Shown: positions 1-8,577, counted from the stretch's first letter. The stretch: 20,509 nt of DNA from Verrucomicrobiota bacterium (GCA_030916665.1 JAUPWC010000545.1:1-20509); one strand, 5' to 3'. A program made the numbers and translations. The notes: generated by a model not told the origin, from the letters alone.

Positions 1-37
1 ACCCCTGAGGGCGCGGCCTGGGCGCAGTGAGTTTCTT

Positions 38-119
38 GTAGGGCGGGGTCTCCGAACCCCGCCTACGTTCGATGACGTTATCACGTTCGCGGCGGGATTC
101 GGAGACCCCGCCCTGCTAC
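38..119. repeat. GTAGGG-type inverted repeat upstream of the GH43 gene
   Basis: The left arm (38-66) begins GTAGGGCGGGGTCTCCG and the right arm (91-119) ends GGAGACCCCGCCCTGCTAC. The cores are reverse complements over about 23 bp with one mismatch. The left arm is also a hairpin by itself (GGCGGGGT pairing with ACCCCGCC). The GTAGGG edge recurs at 7357, 8389 and 15760 with a different stem sequence each time. The right arm ends 10 nt before the GH43 start codon, so it lies in that gene's leader if the promoter is upstream. The first 37 bases of the window show nothing recognisable. Confidence 0.8.
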
Positions 120-129
120 ATTTCTGCTT

Positions 130-1224
130 ATGAAAAGTCTTTCGCTTCTCCTCCTCTCGGCGGTGTGCGCCTGCGCCCAAGCGCCGGCCGCACCCGCCGC
201 CCCGCGCCGGCCAGTCGGCACCGTCATCGTGCCGGCGCTCGAGAAACCCGCCGCGGCCGGCCCGCGCACGGAGAAGGACATGGGCGGCTACCTCATGGTG
301 TATTTCAAGGACCAGACGCATTCGGCGTATTTCGCGATCAGCCGCGACGGCACCACCTTCACCGACGTCAACGGCGGCGATCCCGTCCTCGATGGCGCGA
401 CGCTGGCCGAGCAGAAGGGCGTGCGCGACCCGCACATCGCGCGCGGCCCCGACGGCGCGTTCTATCTCGCGATGACCGACCTGTACATCTTCGGCCAGCG
501 CGCCGGGCACCGCGACACCCGCTGGCAGCGCCCGGAGGAACAATACGGCTGGGGCAACAACCGCGCTCTGGTGCTCATGAAGTCCTGGGATCTGATCCAT
601 TGGACGCACACGATCTTCCGGGTGGATCTGGCTTTCCCCGAGCTCGGCGACATCGACTGCTCCTGGGCGCCGCAGACGACTTACGACCCCGTCGCCGGGA
701 AGATGGTCGTGTATTTCACGATCCGCTACGGCAACAAGCACGCCAACATCTTCTGGGCGCATGCCGACGAGGCGTTCACCAAGCTCGTGACCGTGCCGCA
801 GAAAATCCCCGGCATCGGCGGCATCGATGCCGACCTCACGCTCGTGGACGGCACGTGGCGCATGTTCTACGTCGCCGGTGCGAAGATCCGTTACGCCTCG
901 TCCGACCGCCTGGCCGACGGCTACACCGTGACGCCGGAGCGCATCGATCCCGAGACCGTGGACACCGAGGCGCCCAACATCTTCAAGCGCACCGGCACCT
1001 CCACCTACGTGCTCATGTATGACGTCTATGGCGCGCGGCCCAACAACATGGGTTTCAGCGAGACGGAGGACTTCGTCACCTTTCGCCACCTCGGCCGATT
1101 CAACGAGGGCGTGATGAAGGGCACCAACTTCGAGCGCCCCAAGCACGGCGCCGTGATCCCGCTCACCCTCGGCGAGCTGCGCACCGTCGTCGCGCACTGG
1201 AAAGTGGACCTCAAGCTCGACTGA
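130..1224 (+). CDS. Exported GH43-family glycoside hydrolase (arabinofuranosidase/beta-xylosidase type)
   Basis: A 364-residue exported enzyme with a single five-bladed beta-propeller domain. The N-terminus (MKSLSLLLLSAVCACAQA) is a signal peptide; VCAC could also be a poor lipobox, so periplasmic or lipid-anchored are both possible. GH43 hallmarks are RDPH around D100, the IDAD segment (D233, probable pKa-modulating Asp) and the EAPN motif with E280 as predicted general acid. The family removes alpha-L-arabinofuranose or beta-xylose from arabinoxylan or arabinan; the exact substrate cannot be read from sequence. The segments NNRALVLMKSWDLIHW and FNEGVMKGTNFERPKHGA suggest a distinct bacterial subgroup. 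The start was chosen because it puts the signal peptide at the N-terminus. No Shine-Dalgarno is visible. It is the first gene of a + strand carbohydrate cluster and is followed by 276 bp containing a repeat. Confidence 0.88.
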   Translation: MKSLSLLLLSAVCACAQAPAAPAAPRRPVGTVIVPALEKPAAAGPRTEKDMGGYLMVYFKDQTHSAYFAISRDGTTFTDVNGGDPVLDGATLAEQKGVRDPHIARGPDGAFYLAMTDLYIFGQRAGHRDTRWQRPEEQYGWGNNRALVLMKSWDLIHWTHTIFRVDLAFPELGDIDCSWAPQTTYDPVAGKMVVYFTIRYGNKHANIFWAHADEAFTKLVTVPQKIPGIGGIDADLTLVDGTWRMFYVAGAKIRYASSDRLADGYTVTPERIDPETVDTEAPNIFKRTGTSTYVLMYDVYGARPNNMGFSETEDFVTFRHLGRFNEGVMKGTNFERPKHGAVIPLTLGELRTVVAHWKVDLKLD

Positions 1225-1244
1225 GGCGGAATCATGCAGTTGAC

Positions 1245-1322
1245 GGTGGTGCGACCTGCTCCTCAGGGCGCTTTTGACGTAACGGACATCCTCAGCGCGT
1301 TGGGGAGCAACGCGCTCCACCC
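1245..1322. repeat. Double-hairpin intergenic repeat, copy 1 (divergent)
   Basis: This copy starts GGTGG and ends GCGCTCCACCC, like those at 9366 and 10582. The right hairpin is AGCGCGTTG pairing with CAACGCGCT around a GGGAG loop. The left half (CCTGCTCCTCAGGGCGC) is degraded. The rest of the 1225-1500 gap is pyrimidine-rich with no gene; I see no convincing promoter in it. Confidence 0.75.
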
Positions 1323-1500
1323 TTTTGCGCTACCTCCGTCTCTCTCCGCGCCGTTCGTCCGGCTACATTACCGTTAAGGAAAGAACTTCTCTGCTTCCTC
1401 CGTCCGCTCTGTCTGAATTTCGGAGCTTATCCTTTTCTCGATCAGCGCCGGCGCCCCCTAACGCCGTGCAGGTCTCGTCCACCTCACACCGGCTTTCCCC

Positions 1501-2700
1501 ATGCGCCCCTCCCTCCGCTTGCTTGCCCTGCTTTGCAGCCTGCCCCTGGCTGCGCTCACGCTTCCCGCCGCCGAGCCGCTGCCCGGCGTGCCGGCCGTGA
1601 CCAACGCCCCCGGCGCCGCTTATCCGCGCCTGTTGCCCGACAACCGCGTCGTGTTCCGCGTGAAGGCGCCCGAGGCGCAGCGCGTGCAGTTTCGCATCTA
1701 CCAGACCTTCGACGCCGTGAAGGACGCCGAGGGTTTCTGGACCGTCACCACCGAACCGCAGGTGCCGGGCTTTCATTACTACTGGCTCGTGATTGACGGC
1801 GTGGCGGTCAACGACCCCGCCAGCGAGACCTTCTACGGCACCGGCAAGCAGACCAGCGGCCTCGAGATTCCCGAGCCCGGCAACGACGGCGCCTACTACC
1901 AGCCGCAGGACGTCCCCCACGGCGAGGTCCGCGAACGCTGGTATCACTCCAAGGTCACGCAGGCCCCGCGCCGCTTCTTTGTCTACACGCCGCCGGGCTA
2001 CGACCAGAACCGCGACATGCGCTATCCCGTGCTCTACCTTCAGCACGGTGGCGGCGAAGACGAACGCGCCTGGCCGATACAGGGCCGCGTGGCCCAGATC
2101 ATGGACAACCTCATCGCCGCCGGGCAGGCGAAGCCGATGCTCATCGTGATGGAGCGCGGCTACGCTTTGAAACCCGGCGATGCCGAGGTGCCCTTCAACC
2201 CCGGCGCCAATGCCAACCTCACGCCCGCGGAGATGCAGGCCCGCTCGATCGCGCGCTCCGCCACCTTTGAGCAGGTCATGCTCCAGGATGTGATTCCGCT
2301 CGTGGACGCCACCTATCGCACGCTGCCGGACCGCGACCACCGCGCCATCGCCGGTTTCTCCATGGGCGGCGGCCAGGCCTTCATGATCGGCCTGCGCAAC
2401 CCCGGCCTCTTTGCCTCCATCGGCGGCCTGAGCGGCACCGGCGGCACGATTGCCGACCCCGCGACCTACTACGGCGGCATCTTCGCCGACGTCGCGGCCT
2501 TCAACGCCCGCACGAAGCTCCTGTTCCTCGGTCACGGCGGCGCCGAACCCGAACGCATGATGACCGGCTTCCACAGCTTTCACGCGCGTCTCACCGAGCT
2601 TGGCATCACGCACGCGTATTACGTGTCAGAAGGCACCGGCCATGTCTGGTTGACCGAGCGCCGCAACCTCCGCGAATTTTCCACGCGCCTGTTCCGCTGA
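1501..2700 (+). CDS. Exported CE1-family esterase with N-terminal E-set domain (feruloyl/acetyl-xylan esterase-like)
   Basis: A 399-residue alpha/beta hydrolase. A signal peptide covers about residues 1-24. An immunoglobulin-like E-set/CBM48-type domain (about 38-122, including RVVFRVKAPEAQRVQF) precedes a CE1 esterase domain (about 130-395). The nucleophile is S287 in GFSMGGGQ and the predicted histidine is H381 in GTGHVW. The three related esterases in this window have Asp in a G-x-x-D position; here the aligned residue is E349 (GHGGAEPE), so the acid may be Glu. The loop after the MERGY strand is longer than in the paralogs. The family hydrolyses feruloyl or acetyl esters on hemicellulose; substrate is inferred from the family and the GH neighbours. 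The ATG follows a pyrimidine tract (GGCTTTCCCC). Only 18 nt separate it from the GH3 gene, implying cotranscription. Confidence 0.87.
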   Translation: MRPSLRLLALLCSLPLAALTLPAAEPLPGVPAVTNAPGAAYPRLLPDNRVVFRVKAPEAQRVQFRIYQTFDAVKDAEGFWTVTTEPQVPGFHYYWLVIDGVAVNDPASETFYGTGKQTSGLEIPEPGNDGAYYQPQDVPHGEVRERWYHSKVTQAPRRFFVYTPPGYDQNRDMRYPVLYLQHGGGEDERAWPIQGRVAQIMDNLIAAGQAKPMLIVMERGYALKPGDAEVPFNPGANANLTPAEMQARSIARSATFEQVMLQDVIPLVDATYRTLPDRDHRAIAGFSMGGGQAFMIGLRNPGLFASIGGLSGTGGTIADPATYYGGIFADVAAFNARTKLLFLGHGGAEPERMMTGFHSFHARLTELGITHAYYVSEGTGHVWLTERRNLREFSTRLFR

Positions 2701-2718
2701 TCGCCGTTCCCTGGCCCT

Positions 2719-5394
2719 ATGAAAGTTGTGCGCAACCTCACCCTGCTGGCGCTGCTCGCGTCGGTGGTCTTCGCCGCCGACGAAGCCTGCGTCACCTGCG
2801 GCGGCAAGGTCACCGTCACCGGCGACTTCACCCACCGCAAGGAACCGCCCGGTCCGCCCGTCCCGGGGTCCGAGGCTTACCGCGAGGACGTGAACGGCCC
2901 GGGCTTCACCGTCGCCATCGCCAACCTGCCGGCCGGGCGCTACACAATCGAGATCGCGGCAGCAGAGACGCAGGCGAACGCGGCGGGCGAGCGCGTGTTC
3001 GACGTATCCGCCGGCGATCAGGTTCTGGCGAAGGATTTCGATTTGTTCGTCGCCGCCGGCGGCCGGCGCAAGGCCGCCACGATCACCGGCACCGTTGAAA
3101 AATCCGACGACGCCCTGCGCGGGCCGCTGCGGCTGGTCTTCGCCGCCCGTAAGGGCCACGCGAAGTTCAACCGCGTCTCCATCAAGGACGCCGGCGGCGC
3201 CGAAGTCGTGGGCTTTGCCGCCTCCGATCTGGCCGACGCCTTCTCGCGGGCCGCGATGGTTCCGCCGGAGGTGAAGGAACCGGCCATCTGGCGCGACCCG
3301 GAGCAGCCCCTGCGCGCGCGCGCCGAAGACCTGATCCGGCGCATGGCGCTCGCGGAAAAGGTCTCGCAGCTAAAGAACGCCGCGCCCGCCATTCCGCGCC
3401 TGGGCCTGCCCGCTTACGATTACTGGAACGAAGCCCTGCACGGCGTCGCCAACAACGGGGCCGCGACCGTGTTCCCCCAATCGGTGGGGGCCGCCTCATC
3501 CTGGAACCCGGAGCTGTTCCGCCGGGAAGGCCGGGTGATCGGCATCGAGGGTCGCGCCAAATTTAACGACTACGCCAACGCCCACCACGGCGATTCCCGC
3601 TGGTGGGCGGGCCTGACGTATTGGACGCCCAACGTGAACATTTTCCGCGATCCCCGGTGGGGCCGCGGCCAGGAGACCTACGGCGAGGACCCGTTTCTCA
3701 CCGCGGAGATCGGAATCCAGTTCGTCAAGGGTATCCAGGGCGACGATCCGCAGCACCTGCTCGCGATGGCCTGCGCGAAACACTTCGCCGTCCACAGCGG
3801 CCCGGAGCCCACCCGGCACTCCTTCAATGCCGTGGTCTCCGAACGGGACCTCTACGATACCTACCTGCCCCAGTTCGAGCGCCTCGTGCGCGAGGCCAGG
3901 GTCGCCGGCGTGATGAGCGCCTACAACGCCATCAACGGCGTGCCGGTCAGCGCCGACGCCTTCCTCCTTACGGAGGTGCTCCGCCAGCGCTGGGGTTTCG
4001 AAGGCTATGAGGTGTCCGATAGCGATGCGATCCGCGACATTTACGGCGAGAAACAGCACGCCTTCGTGAAGACCGCCGAGGAAGCCGCCGCGGTCGCGGT
4101 CAAGGCGGGCACCAACCTGTGCTGCGGCGGCGACTACAACGCGCTCGTGCGCGCGGTGCAGCAGGGCCTGATCACCGAGAAGGAAATCGACGGCGCGCTC
4201 TACCACACCCTGTGGACCCGCTTTCGCCTCGGGCTCTTCGACCCGGCCGAAAAGGTCCCGTTCTCGAAATACACGCTGCTCGACAACGAGACCCCGGAGC
4301 ATGACCAGGTGGCGCTGGATCTGGCGCGGCAATCGATCGTGCTGCTGAAGAACGACGGCGTGCTGCCGTTGGACCGCTCGAAGCTGAAGCAGCTGGCCGT
4401 CATCGGGCCCAACGCCGCCTCCAAATCCATGCTCGAGGGCAACTACCACGGCACCCCCACGCGCTCGGTCTCCATCCTCGACGGCATCCGGGCCGTGGCC
4501 AGCAAGGACTTCAAGGTCACCTACGCCATGGGCAGTCCGGTCACGACCAAGAAGGCCATCGCGCCATGGAGCGGCCAGGACAACACGACGACGCGCTCCG
4601 TCGCGGAGCTCAAGGCCGAGGCGCTGGAACAGGCCGCCGAGGCCGACGTGATCGTGTATGTGGGCGGCATCACGGCCGCGCAGGAAGGGGAGAGCTTCGA
4701 TCGCGATTCCATCGAATTGCCGCCGGAACAGGAGGACCTCATTCGCGCCCTTCACGCCACGGGCAAGCCGGTCGTCATGGTCAACTGCAGCGGCTCGGCG
4801 ATCGCGCTGACCTGGCAGGACGAGCATCTGCCGGCGATCGTGCAGGCGTGGTATCCCGGACAGAACGGCGGCCGCGCCGTGGCCGAGGTGCTCTTCGGCC
4901 TCATCAATCCGTCCGGCCACCTGCCCGTCACCTTCTACCGCTCCACGGCGGACCTGCCCGACTTCAACGACTACTCGATGAAGAACCGCACCTACCGCTA
5001 CTTCACCGGGAAACCGCTTTACGTCTTCGGCCACGGCCTCAGCTACACGGGCTTCGCCTACCATAACTTGCGCGCGACCCCGACCGACGGCGGCGCGGTG
5101 ACCGTGACGCTCGATGTTGCCAACACCGGCCCACGCGACGGCGACGATGTCGTGCAGCTCTACGCCACGCCGCCCGCCTCCTCGCAGCCGCAGGAAATTC
5201 GCGCGCTCTGCGGCTTCGCCCGCGTCCACCTCAAGGCCGGTGAAAAACGCACCGTCACCATCACGGTCCCGGCCGTCGCCCTCCGCCGCTACGATGTGGC
5301 GCGCAAGGCCTACGCCATTCCCTCCGGCGAGTGGACGCTCGCCGCCGGCGCCTCCTCCGCCGACCTCCGCCAGACCGTTCCCGTGAAACTCTGA
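2719..5394 (+). CDS. Exported GH3-family beta-xylosidase/beta-glucosidase with malectin-like domain
   Basis: An 891-residue enzyme. Residues 1-20 are a signal peptide (MKVVRNLTLLALLASVVFA). About 25-160 form a beta-sandwich resembling malectin/CBM-like domains (AGRYTIEIAAAET, FDVSAGDQVL, FNRVSIKDA). The GH3 N-terminal barrel spans about 188-460, with the KHFAVHSGPEPTRH segment and the nucleophile D434 in VSDSDAI. The GH3 C-terminal domain starts near 535 (ARQSIVLLKNDGVLPL) and carries E656/E658 in QEGESFDR, which should include the acid/base. An FnIII-like domain fills about 790-885 (DGDDVVQLYA). GH3 enzymes remove terminal beta-linked xylose or glucose by a retaining mechanism. The WNEALHG motif is common among bacterial xylosidase-type members, so xylosidase is slightly favoured. 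The next gene begins 11 nt downstream. Confidence 0.92.
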   Translation: MKVVRNLTLLALLASVVFAADEACVTCGGKVTVTGDFTHRKEPPGPPVPGSEAYREDVNGPGFTVAIANLPAGRYTIEIAAAETQANAAGERVFDVSAGDQVLAKDFDLFVAAGGRRKAATITGTVEKSDDALRGPLRLVFAARKGHAKFNRVSIKDAGGAEVVGFAASDLADAFSRAAMVPPEVKEPAIWRDPEQPLRARAEDLIRRMALAEKVSQLKNAAPAIPRLGLPAYDYWNEALHGVANNGAATVFPQSVGAASSWNPELFRREGRVIGIEGRAKFNDYANAHHGDSRWWAGLTYWTPNVNIFRDPRWGRGQETYGEDPFLTAEIGIQFVKGIQGDDPQHLLAMACAKHFAVHSGPEPTRHSFNAVVSERDLYDTYLPQFERLVREARVAGVMSAYNAINGVPVSADAFLLTEVLRQRWGFEGYEVSDSDAIRDIYGEKQHAFVKTAEEAAAVAVKAGTNLCCGGDYNALVRAVQQGLITEKEIDGALYHTLWTRFRLGLFDPAEKVPFSKYTLLDNETPEHDQVALDLARQSIVLLKNDGVLPLDRSKLKQLAVIGPNAASKSMLEGNYHGTPTRSVSILDGIRAVASKDFKVTYAMGSPVTTKKAIAPWSGQDNTTTRSVAELKAEALEQAAEADVIVYVGGITAAQEGESFDRDSIELPPEQEDLIRALHATGKPVVMVNCSGSAIALTWQDEHLPAIVQAWYPGQNGGRAVAEVLFGLINPSGHLPVTFYRSTADLPDFNDYSMKNRTYRYFTGKPLYVFGHGLSYTGFAYHNLRATPTDGGAVTVTLDVANTGPRDGDDVVQLYATPPASSQPQEIRALCGFARVHLKAGEKRTVTITVPAVALRRYDVARKAYAIPSGEWTLAAGASSADLRQTVPVKL

Positions 5395-5405
5395 ACCCTG
5401 TATTT

Positions 5406-7346
5406 ATGCCCCCCGTGATGAAAACGACGTGGTTGTTCCTCTCCCTGGCGCTGGTCGCCGCGCTCCCGGCCCAGGAAATCAAAAGCCCCGACGGCGCCCT
5501 CGCCGTGAAACTGTCGCTCGACCGCGGCACGCTCGCCTACTCGGTGACCCGCGGTGGCCAAGTCATGCTCGAGCCCTCGCCGCTGGGGCTCGAGACGAGT
5601 CTTGGCAGCTTCGCCACGGGCCTGAAGGCCGATGGCGTGAGCACCGCGAAGCTCGACGAGCGCTACACGCTCCCGCACGGCAAGGTGCGCGATGTCCATT
5701 ACGTGGCCAACGAGCTCACCGCCCGCTTCACCAACGCCAACGGCGACAACCTCGAGGTCATCTTCCGCGTCAGCGACCGTGATGTCGCCTTCGCCTACCG
5801 GCTCTCGGGCAAGGACCGGCGCCGCGTCACGATCCGGAGCGAGGCCACGGGTTTCAATCTGCCCGCGTCCGCCACCGCTTTCGTCACCTGGCAGGCCAAA
5901 CCTGGCGACGGCTGGATGGCCTCGAAGCCGAGCTACGAGGAAGGCTACTTCGTTGACGAGCCCATCGGCAAAAAATCCCCCACCGGCCTCGGCTTCACGT
6001 TCCCCGCGCTCTTCCGCGTCGGCGACGCCGGCTGGGTGCTCGTCTCCGAGACCGGCACGTCCGGCAACTACGCCGGCACACGCCTCGTCGATCCCACGGC
6101 TGACGGCCTTTATCGCATCGCCTTTCCCGAGCCGGGCGAAAACGGCGGCATCGGCGACGCCAGCGTCTCCGCCTCGCTGCCGCTGCTCACTCCTTGGCGC
6201 ACGCTCACCGTCGGGGCGACGCTCGCCCCGATTGTCGAGAGCACCGTGGCCACCGACGTCGTGAAACCGCTCTACGCCCCCTCGCAGGCTTACGTGCCCG
6301 GCCGCTCCACCTGGAGCTGGCTCGTCTGGCAGGACGCGAGCATGAACGAGCCCGACCAGCGCGCCTTCATCGACCTCGCCGCCGCGATGGGTTGGGAATA
6401 CATTCTCATCGACGCGCTCTGGGAGGGAAACCTCGGCCGCACCAAGCTCGCCGAGCTCGTCGCCTACGCGCGCTCCAGGAAAGTGGACGTGCTGCTCTGG
6501 TATAACTCCAACGGCGCCTGGAACGACGCCCCGCAGGACCCGCGCAACCGCATGGACACCGCGCCCGCCCGCCAGAACGAGATGGCCTGGCTCAAGTCCA
6601 TCGGCGTGAAGGGCCTCAAGGTGGATTTCTTCGGCGGCGACAAGCAGACGACGATCAAGCTCTACGAGGACATCCTCACCGACGGCAACGCCCATGGCCT
6701 CATGCTCGTCTTCCACGGCGCCACGCTGCCGCGCGGCTGGGAGCGCATGTACCCGAACTTCATGGCGAGCGAGGCCGCCACCGTCTCCGAGAACCTCATC
6801 TTCACGCAGGGTTTCGCCGACGGCGAGGCCCGCCTGAGCACGATCCTTTCGCTCGTCCGCAATCCCGTCGCCCCGCTGGACTTCGGCCCGCTCGTGCTGA
6901 ACCGCTCCTTCCACAAGGAGGCGGGCAAGGGCAACAAGCGCCGCACGACCGACGCCTTCCAGCTCGCGAGCACGGTGCTCTACCAGTCGCCGCTCCAGCA
7001 CTTCGGTCTCACGCCGAACAACCTCACGGAGCAGCCCCCCTTCGTGATCGATTTCCTCAAGCAGGTGCCCGCCGACTGGGACGAGACGCGCTACCTCGCC
7101 GGGTATCCGGGCAAGGACATCGCCCTCGCGCGGCGCCACGGCGACCGCTGGTATGTCGCCGCCAGCAACGGCGAGAAGCAGCCCAAGGAGCTCACGCTGA
7201 ATCTCCCCTTCCTCGCCGGCCGCACGCTCACGCTGAGCCACGATGCCCCGGGGCAAAAAGCCGCCACGCGCCAGGTCACCGTCGGCGCCGACGGCCGTCT
7301 CACCCTCACCCTCGAAGTCGGCGGCGGCGCGGTGCTGTATCAGTGA
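5406..7346 (+). CDS. Exported GH97-family glycoside hydrolase, probably retaining (alpha-galactosidase-like)
   Basis: A 646-residue protein. An alternative ATG at 5418 would give MKTTWLFLSLALVAALPAQE, an equally good signal peptide; neither has a ribosome-binding motif. The layout is typical of GH97: N-terminal beta-supersandwich (about 25-285, starting IKSPDGALAVKLSLDRG), a TIM barrel (about 290-560) and a C-terminal beta-sandwich (about 570-646). The barrel contains GLKVDFFGGD, where D407 sits where retaining GH97 alpha-galactosidases carry the nucleophile, and E456 in MASEA about 50 residues later fits the acid/base. Inverting SusB-type glucoamylases use Glu bases instead, so alpha-galactosidase or a related retaining activity is inferred. 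It lies 11 nt after GH3 and is probably in the same transcript. It would act in the periplasm on galactosyl side chains. Confidence 0.9.
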   Translation: MPPVMKTTWLFLSLALVAALPAQEIKSPDGALAVKLSLDRGTLAYSVTRGGQVMLEPSPLGLETSLGSFATGLKADGVSTAKLDERYTLPHGKVRDVHYVANELTARFTNANGDNLEVIFRVSDRDVAFAYRLSGKDRRRVTIRSEATGFNLPASATAFVTWQAKPGDGWMASKPSYEEGYFVDEPIGKKSPTGLGFTFPALFRVGDAGWVLVSETGTSGNYAGTRLVDPTADGLYRIAFPEPGENGGIGDASVSASLPLLTPWRTLTVGATLAPIVESTVATDVVKPLYAPSQAYVPGRSTWSWLVWQDASMNEPDQRAFIDLAAAMGWEYILIDALWEGNLGRTKLAELVAYARSRKVDVLLWYNSNGAWNDAPQDPRNRMDTAPARQNEMAWLKSIGVKGLKVDFFGGDKQTTIKLYEDILTDGNAHGLMLVFHGATLPRGWERMYPNFMASEAATVSENLIFTQGFADGEARLSTILSLVRNPVAPLDFGPLVLNRSFHKEAGKGNKRRTTDAFQLASTVLYQSPLQHFGLTPNNLTEQPPFVIDFLKQVPADWDETRYLAGYPGKDIALARRHGDRWYVAASNGEKQPKELTLNLPFLAGRTLTLSHDAPGQKAATRQVTVGADGRLTLTLEVGGGAVLYQ

Positions 7347-7356
7347 ACCTGCGCCA

Positions 7357-7404
7357 GTAGGGCCAGTCTTCGACTGGCCCCGACCGGTCGAAGATCGGTC
7401 CTTC
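7357..7404. repeat. GTAGGG-type double hairpin between GH97 and CE1 genes
   Basis: The left hairpin is GGCCAGTC-TTC-GACTGGCC just after a GTAG edge. The right part (GACCGGTCGAAGATCGGTC) is an approximate inverted copy of the left. The first 23 bases are identical to the element at 15760. It starts 10 nt after the GH97 stop and ends 6 nt before the next ATG. Confidence 0.8.
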
Positions 7405-7410
7405 TTGCCC

Positions 7411-8340
7411 ATGAAAATATTCCTCGCGCTCCCCCTGCTTCTCGCCGCCACCGCTCTCGCGCAGGAGGCGGCCGCGCCGGCCGCGACCCCTGCCGCGCGA
7501 CCTTCCCCCGCCAGCCACTACGTCGTCCCGAAGCCGGCGCATCCCGTGTCGATCCTTCCGGCCCTGCCCGCGTCGGAAGACATATCCTTCTACGCCGAAC
7601 GCCCCGTGCCGCATGGCCGCGTCGAAGTCGTTCACTACAAAAATTCCGCCGGCACCGAGAAGCGCCTGCACGTCTATCTGCCGCCGGGCTACGACACCGA
7701 GACGGAGCGCCGCTACCCCGTGCTCTACCTCAACCACGGCGGCGGCGAGCACGACGGCCACTGGACCGCCAGCGGTCACGCCCACCACATCCTCGACAAC
7801 CTCATCGCCGAAGGAAGGGCCCGCCCGATGATCATCGTGATGCCCAACACGGGCCGTCTCGTCAGCGGGACGCCGCCGAAGCTGGGCGAAGACGACGCCT
7901 GCACGCAGGAATACCTGAACGACATTCTGCCGTTCGTGGACGGTCGTTACCGCGCGCGCCAGAATCGTGAGAGCCGCGCCGTGGCCGGCCTCTCGATGGG
8001 CGGCTTTGTCGTGCTGAACACCGGCCTCACGCACCTCGAGACCTTCGGCGAGCTCTACGTCTTCAGCTCCGGTTACTGGCCCGACCAGCTCGCGCTGTTC
8101 AAGGAACGCATCCAACCCCTGCTCAGCGACCCGAAGATCAACGAGCGCTTCCGCATGCCGCTCTACATCGCCGTCGGCGAGACCGACATCGCCTACCTCA
8201 ACAGCATGAAGACGCTGGCCGTCTTCGCCGAGCACGGCGTCCGCAACTTCTCCGTCCTCAGCTCCCACGGCCACGAATGGCTGAACTGGCGCCGCTACCT
8301 CTGGCAGACGGCGCAGATCATGTTCCCCGAGGACCGCTGA
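7411..8340 (+). CDS. Exported CE1-family esterase, single domain
   Basis: A 309-residue protein with signal peptide MKIFLALPLLLAATALAQ followed by an Ala/Pro-rich linker to about residue 45. The rest is one CE1 alpha/beta-hydrolase domain. RLHVYLPPGYD and RRYPVLYLNHGGGEHD are the usual N-terminal strands. The triad reads S195 (GLSMGGF), D259 (GETD) and H288 (SHGHEW). Unlike the genes at 1501 and 9440 it lacks the E-set domain. The family includes feruloyl and acetyl-xylan esterases; the substrate is not determinable here. The open frame extends upstream to 7243, but that part overlaps the GH97 gene and the repeat, so the ATG giving a clean signal peptide was chosen. It is preceded by TCCTTCTTGCCC rather than a Shine-Dalgarno. 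Confidence 0.87.
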   Translation: MKIFLALPLLLAATALAQEAAAPAATPAARPSPASHYVVPKPAHPVSILPALPASEDISFYAERPVPHGRVEVVHYKNSAGTEKRLHVYLPPGYDTETERRYPVLYLNHGGGEHDGHWTASGHAHHILDNLIAEGRARPMIIVMPNTGRLVSGTPPKLGEDDACTQEYLNDILPFVDGRYRARQNRESRAVAGLSMGGFVVLNTGLTHLETFGELYVFSSGYWPDQLALFKERIQPLLSDPKINERFRMPLYIAVGETDIAYLNSMKTLAVFAEHGVRNFSVLSSHGHEWLNWRRYLWQTAQIMFPEDR

Positions 8341-8357
8341 ACCACCCCAGGTCTTTT

Positions 8358-8527
8358 TAACCACAGATGAACACAGATGGACACAGATGTAGGGTCGGCC
8401 CTTGGGCCGACCTCCGGGCCTTCGCCCCATTGGAGGGCATATCTCCTGGTGTGCCGCGGCCCAGCTGGAGCTGGGCCCTCCAGATTCTGCCCACCCATCT
8501 GTGTGAATCTGTGTCCATCTGTGGTTA
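8358..8527. repeat. Composite element: CACAGATG inverted repeat enclosing other hairpins
   Basis: The outer arms 8358-8389 and 8496-8527 are reverse complements at 29 of 32 positions. Each is built from CACAGATG-like units at exact 10-nt spacing (8362, 8372, 8382). The enclosed 106 bp hold a GTAGGG-type hairpin (8389-8412: GGTCGGCCC-TT-GGGCCGACC) and a larger fold in which GGAGGG (8432) pairs with CCCTCC (8476) around the hairpin at 8458-8477 (GGCCCAGCT-GG-AGCTGGGCC). There is no transposase. It fills most of the 237-bp gap. Confidence 0.85.
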
Positions 8528-8577
8528 GTTCGTTCTCCCCCGTCTTTCCCTCTCCTCTTCCCCATCCCCCATCCCTC

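Noticed and set aside
7243..7410. N-terminal extensions of the CDSs starting at 7411, 8578, 9440, 10654, 13176 and 13379
   Set aside because: Each extension runs through an intergenic repeat or a neighbouring gene, and would bury a clean signal peptide behind Arg/Pro-rich sequence.
5310..7451. Very long open frames antisense to GH97, GH3, GH127 and other genes
   Set aside because: They are frame shadows caused by high GC content. Their translations are rich in Arg, Gly, Ala, Val and His with no domain, and the opposite-strand proteins have clear family motifs.
8362..8389. CRISPR-like array from the CACAGATG units
   Set aside because: The units are 8 bp at 10-nt spacing with no spacers of CRISPR length, and no cas genes are present.
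8358..8527. Insertion sequence with terminal inverted repeats
   Set aside because: There is no transposase and the enclosed 106 bp are only hairpins. It is better read as a composite of small repeats.
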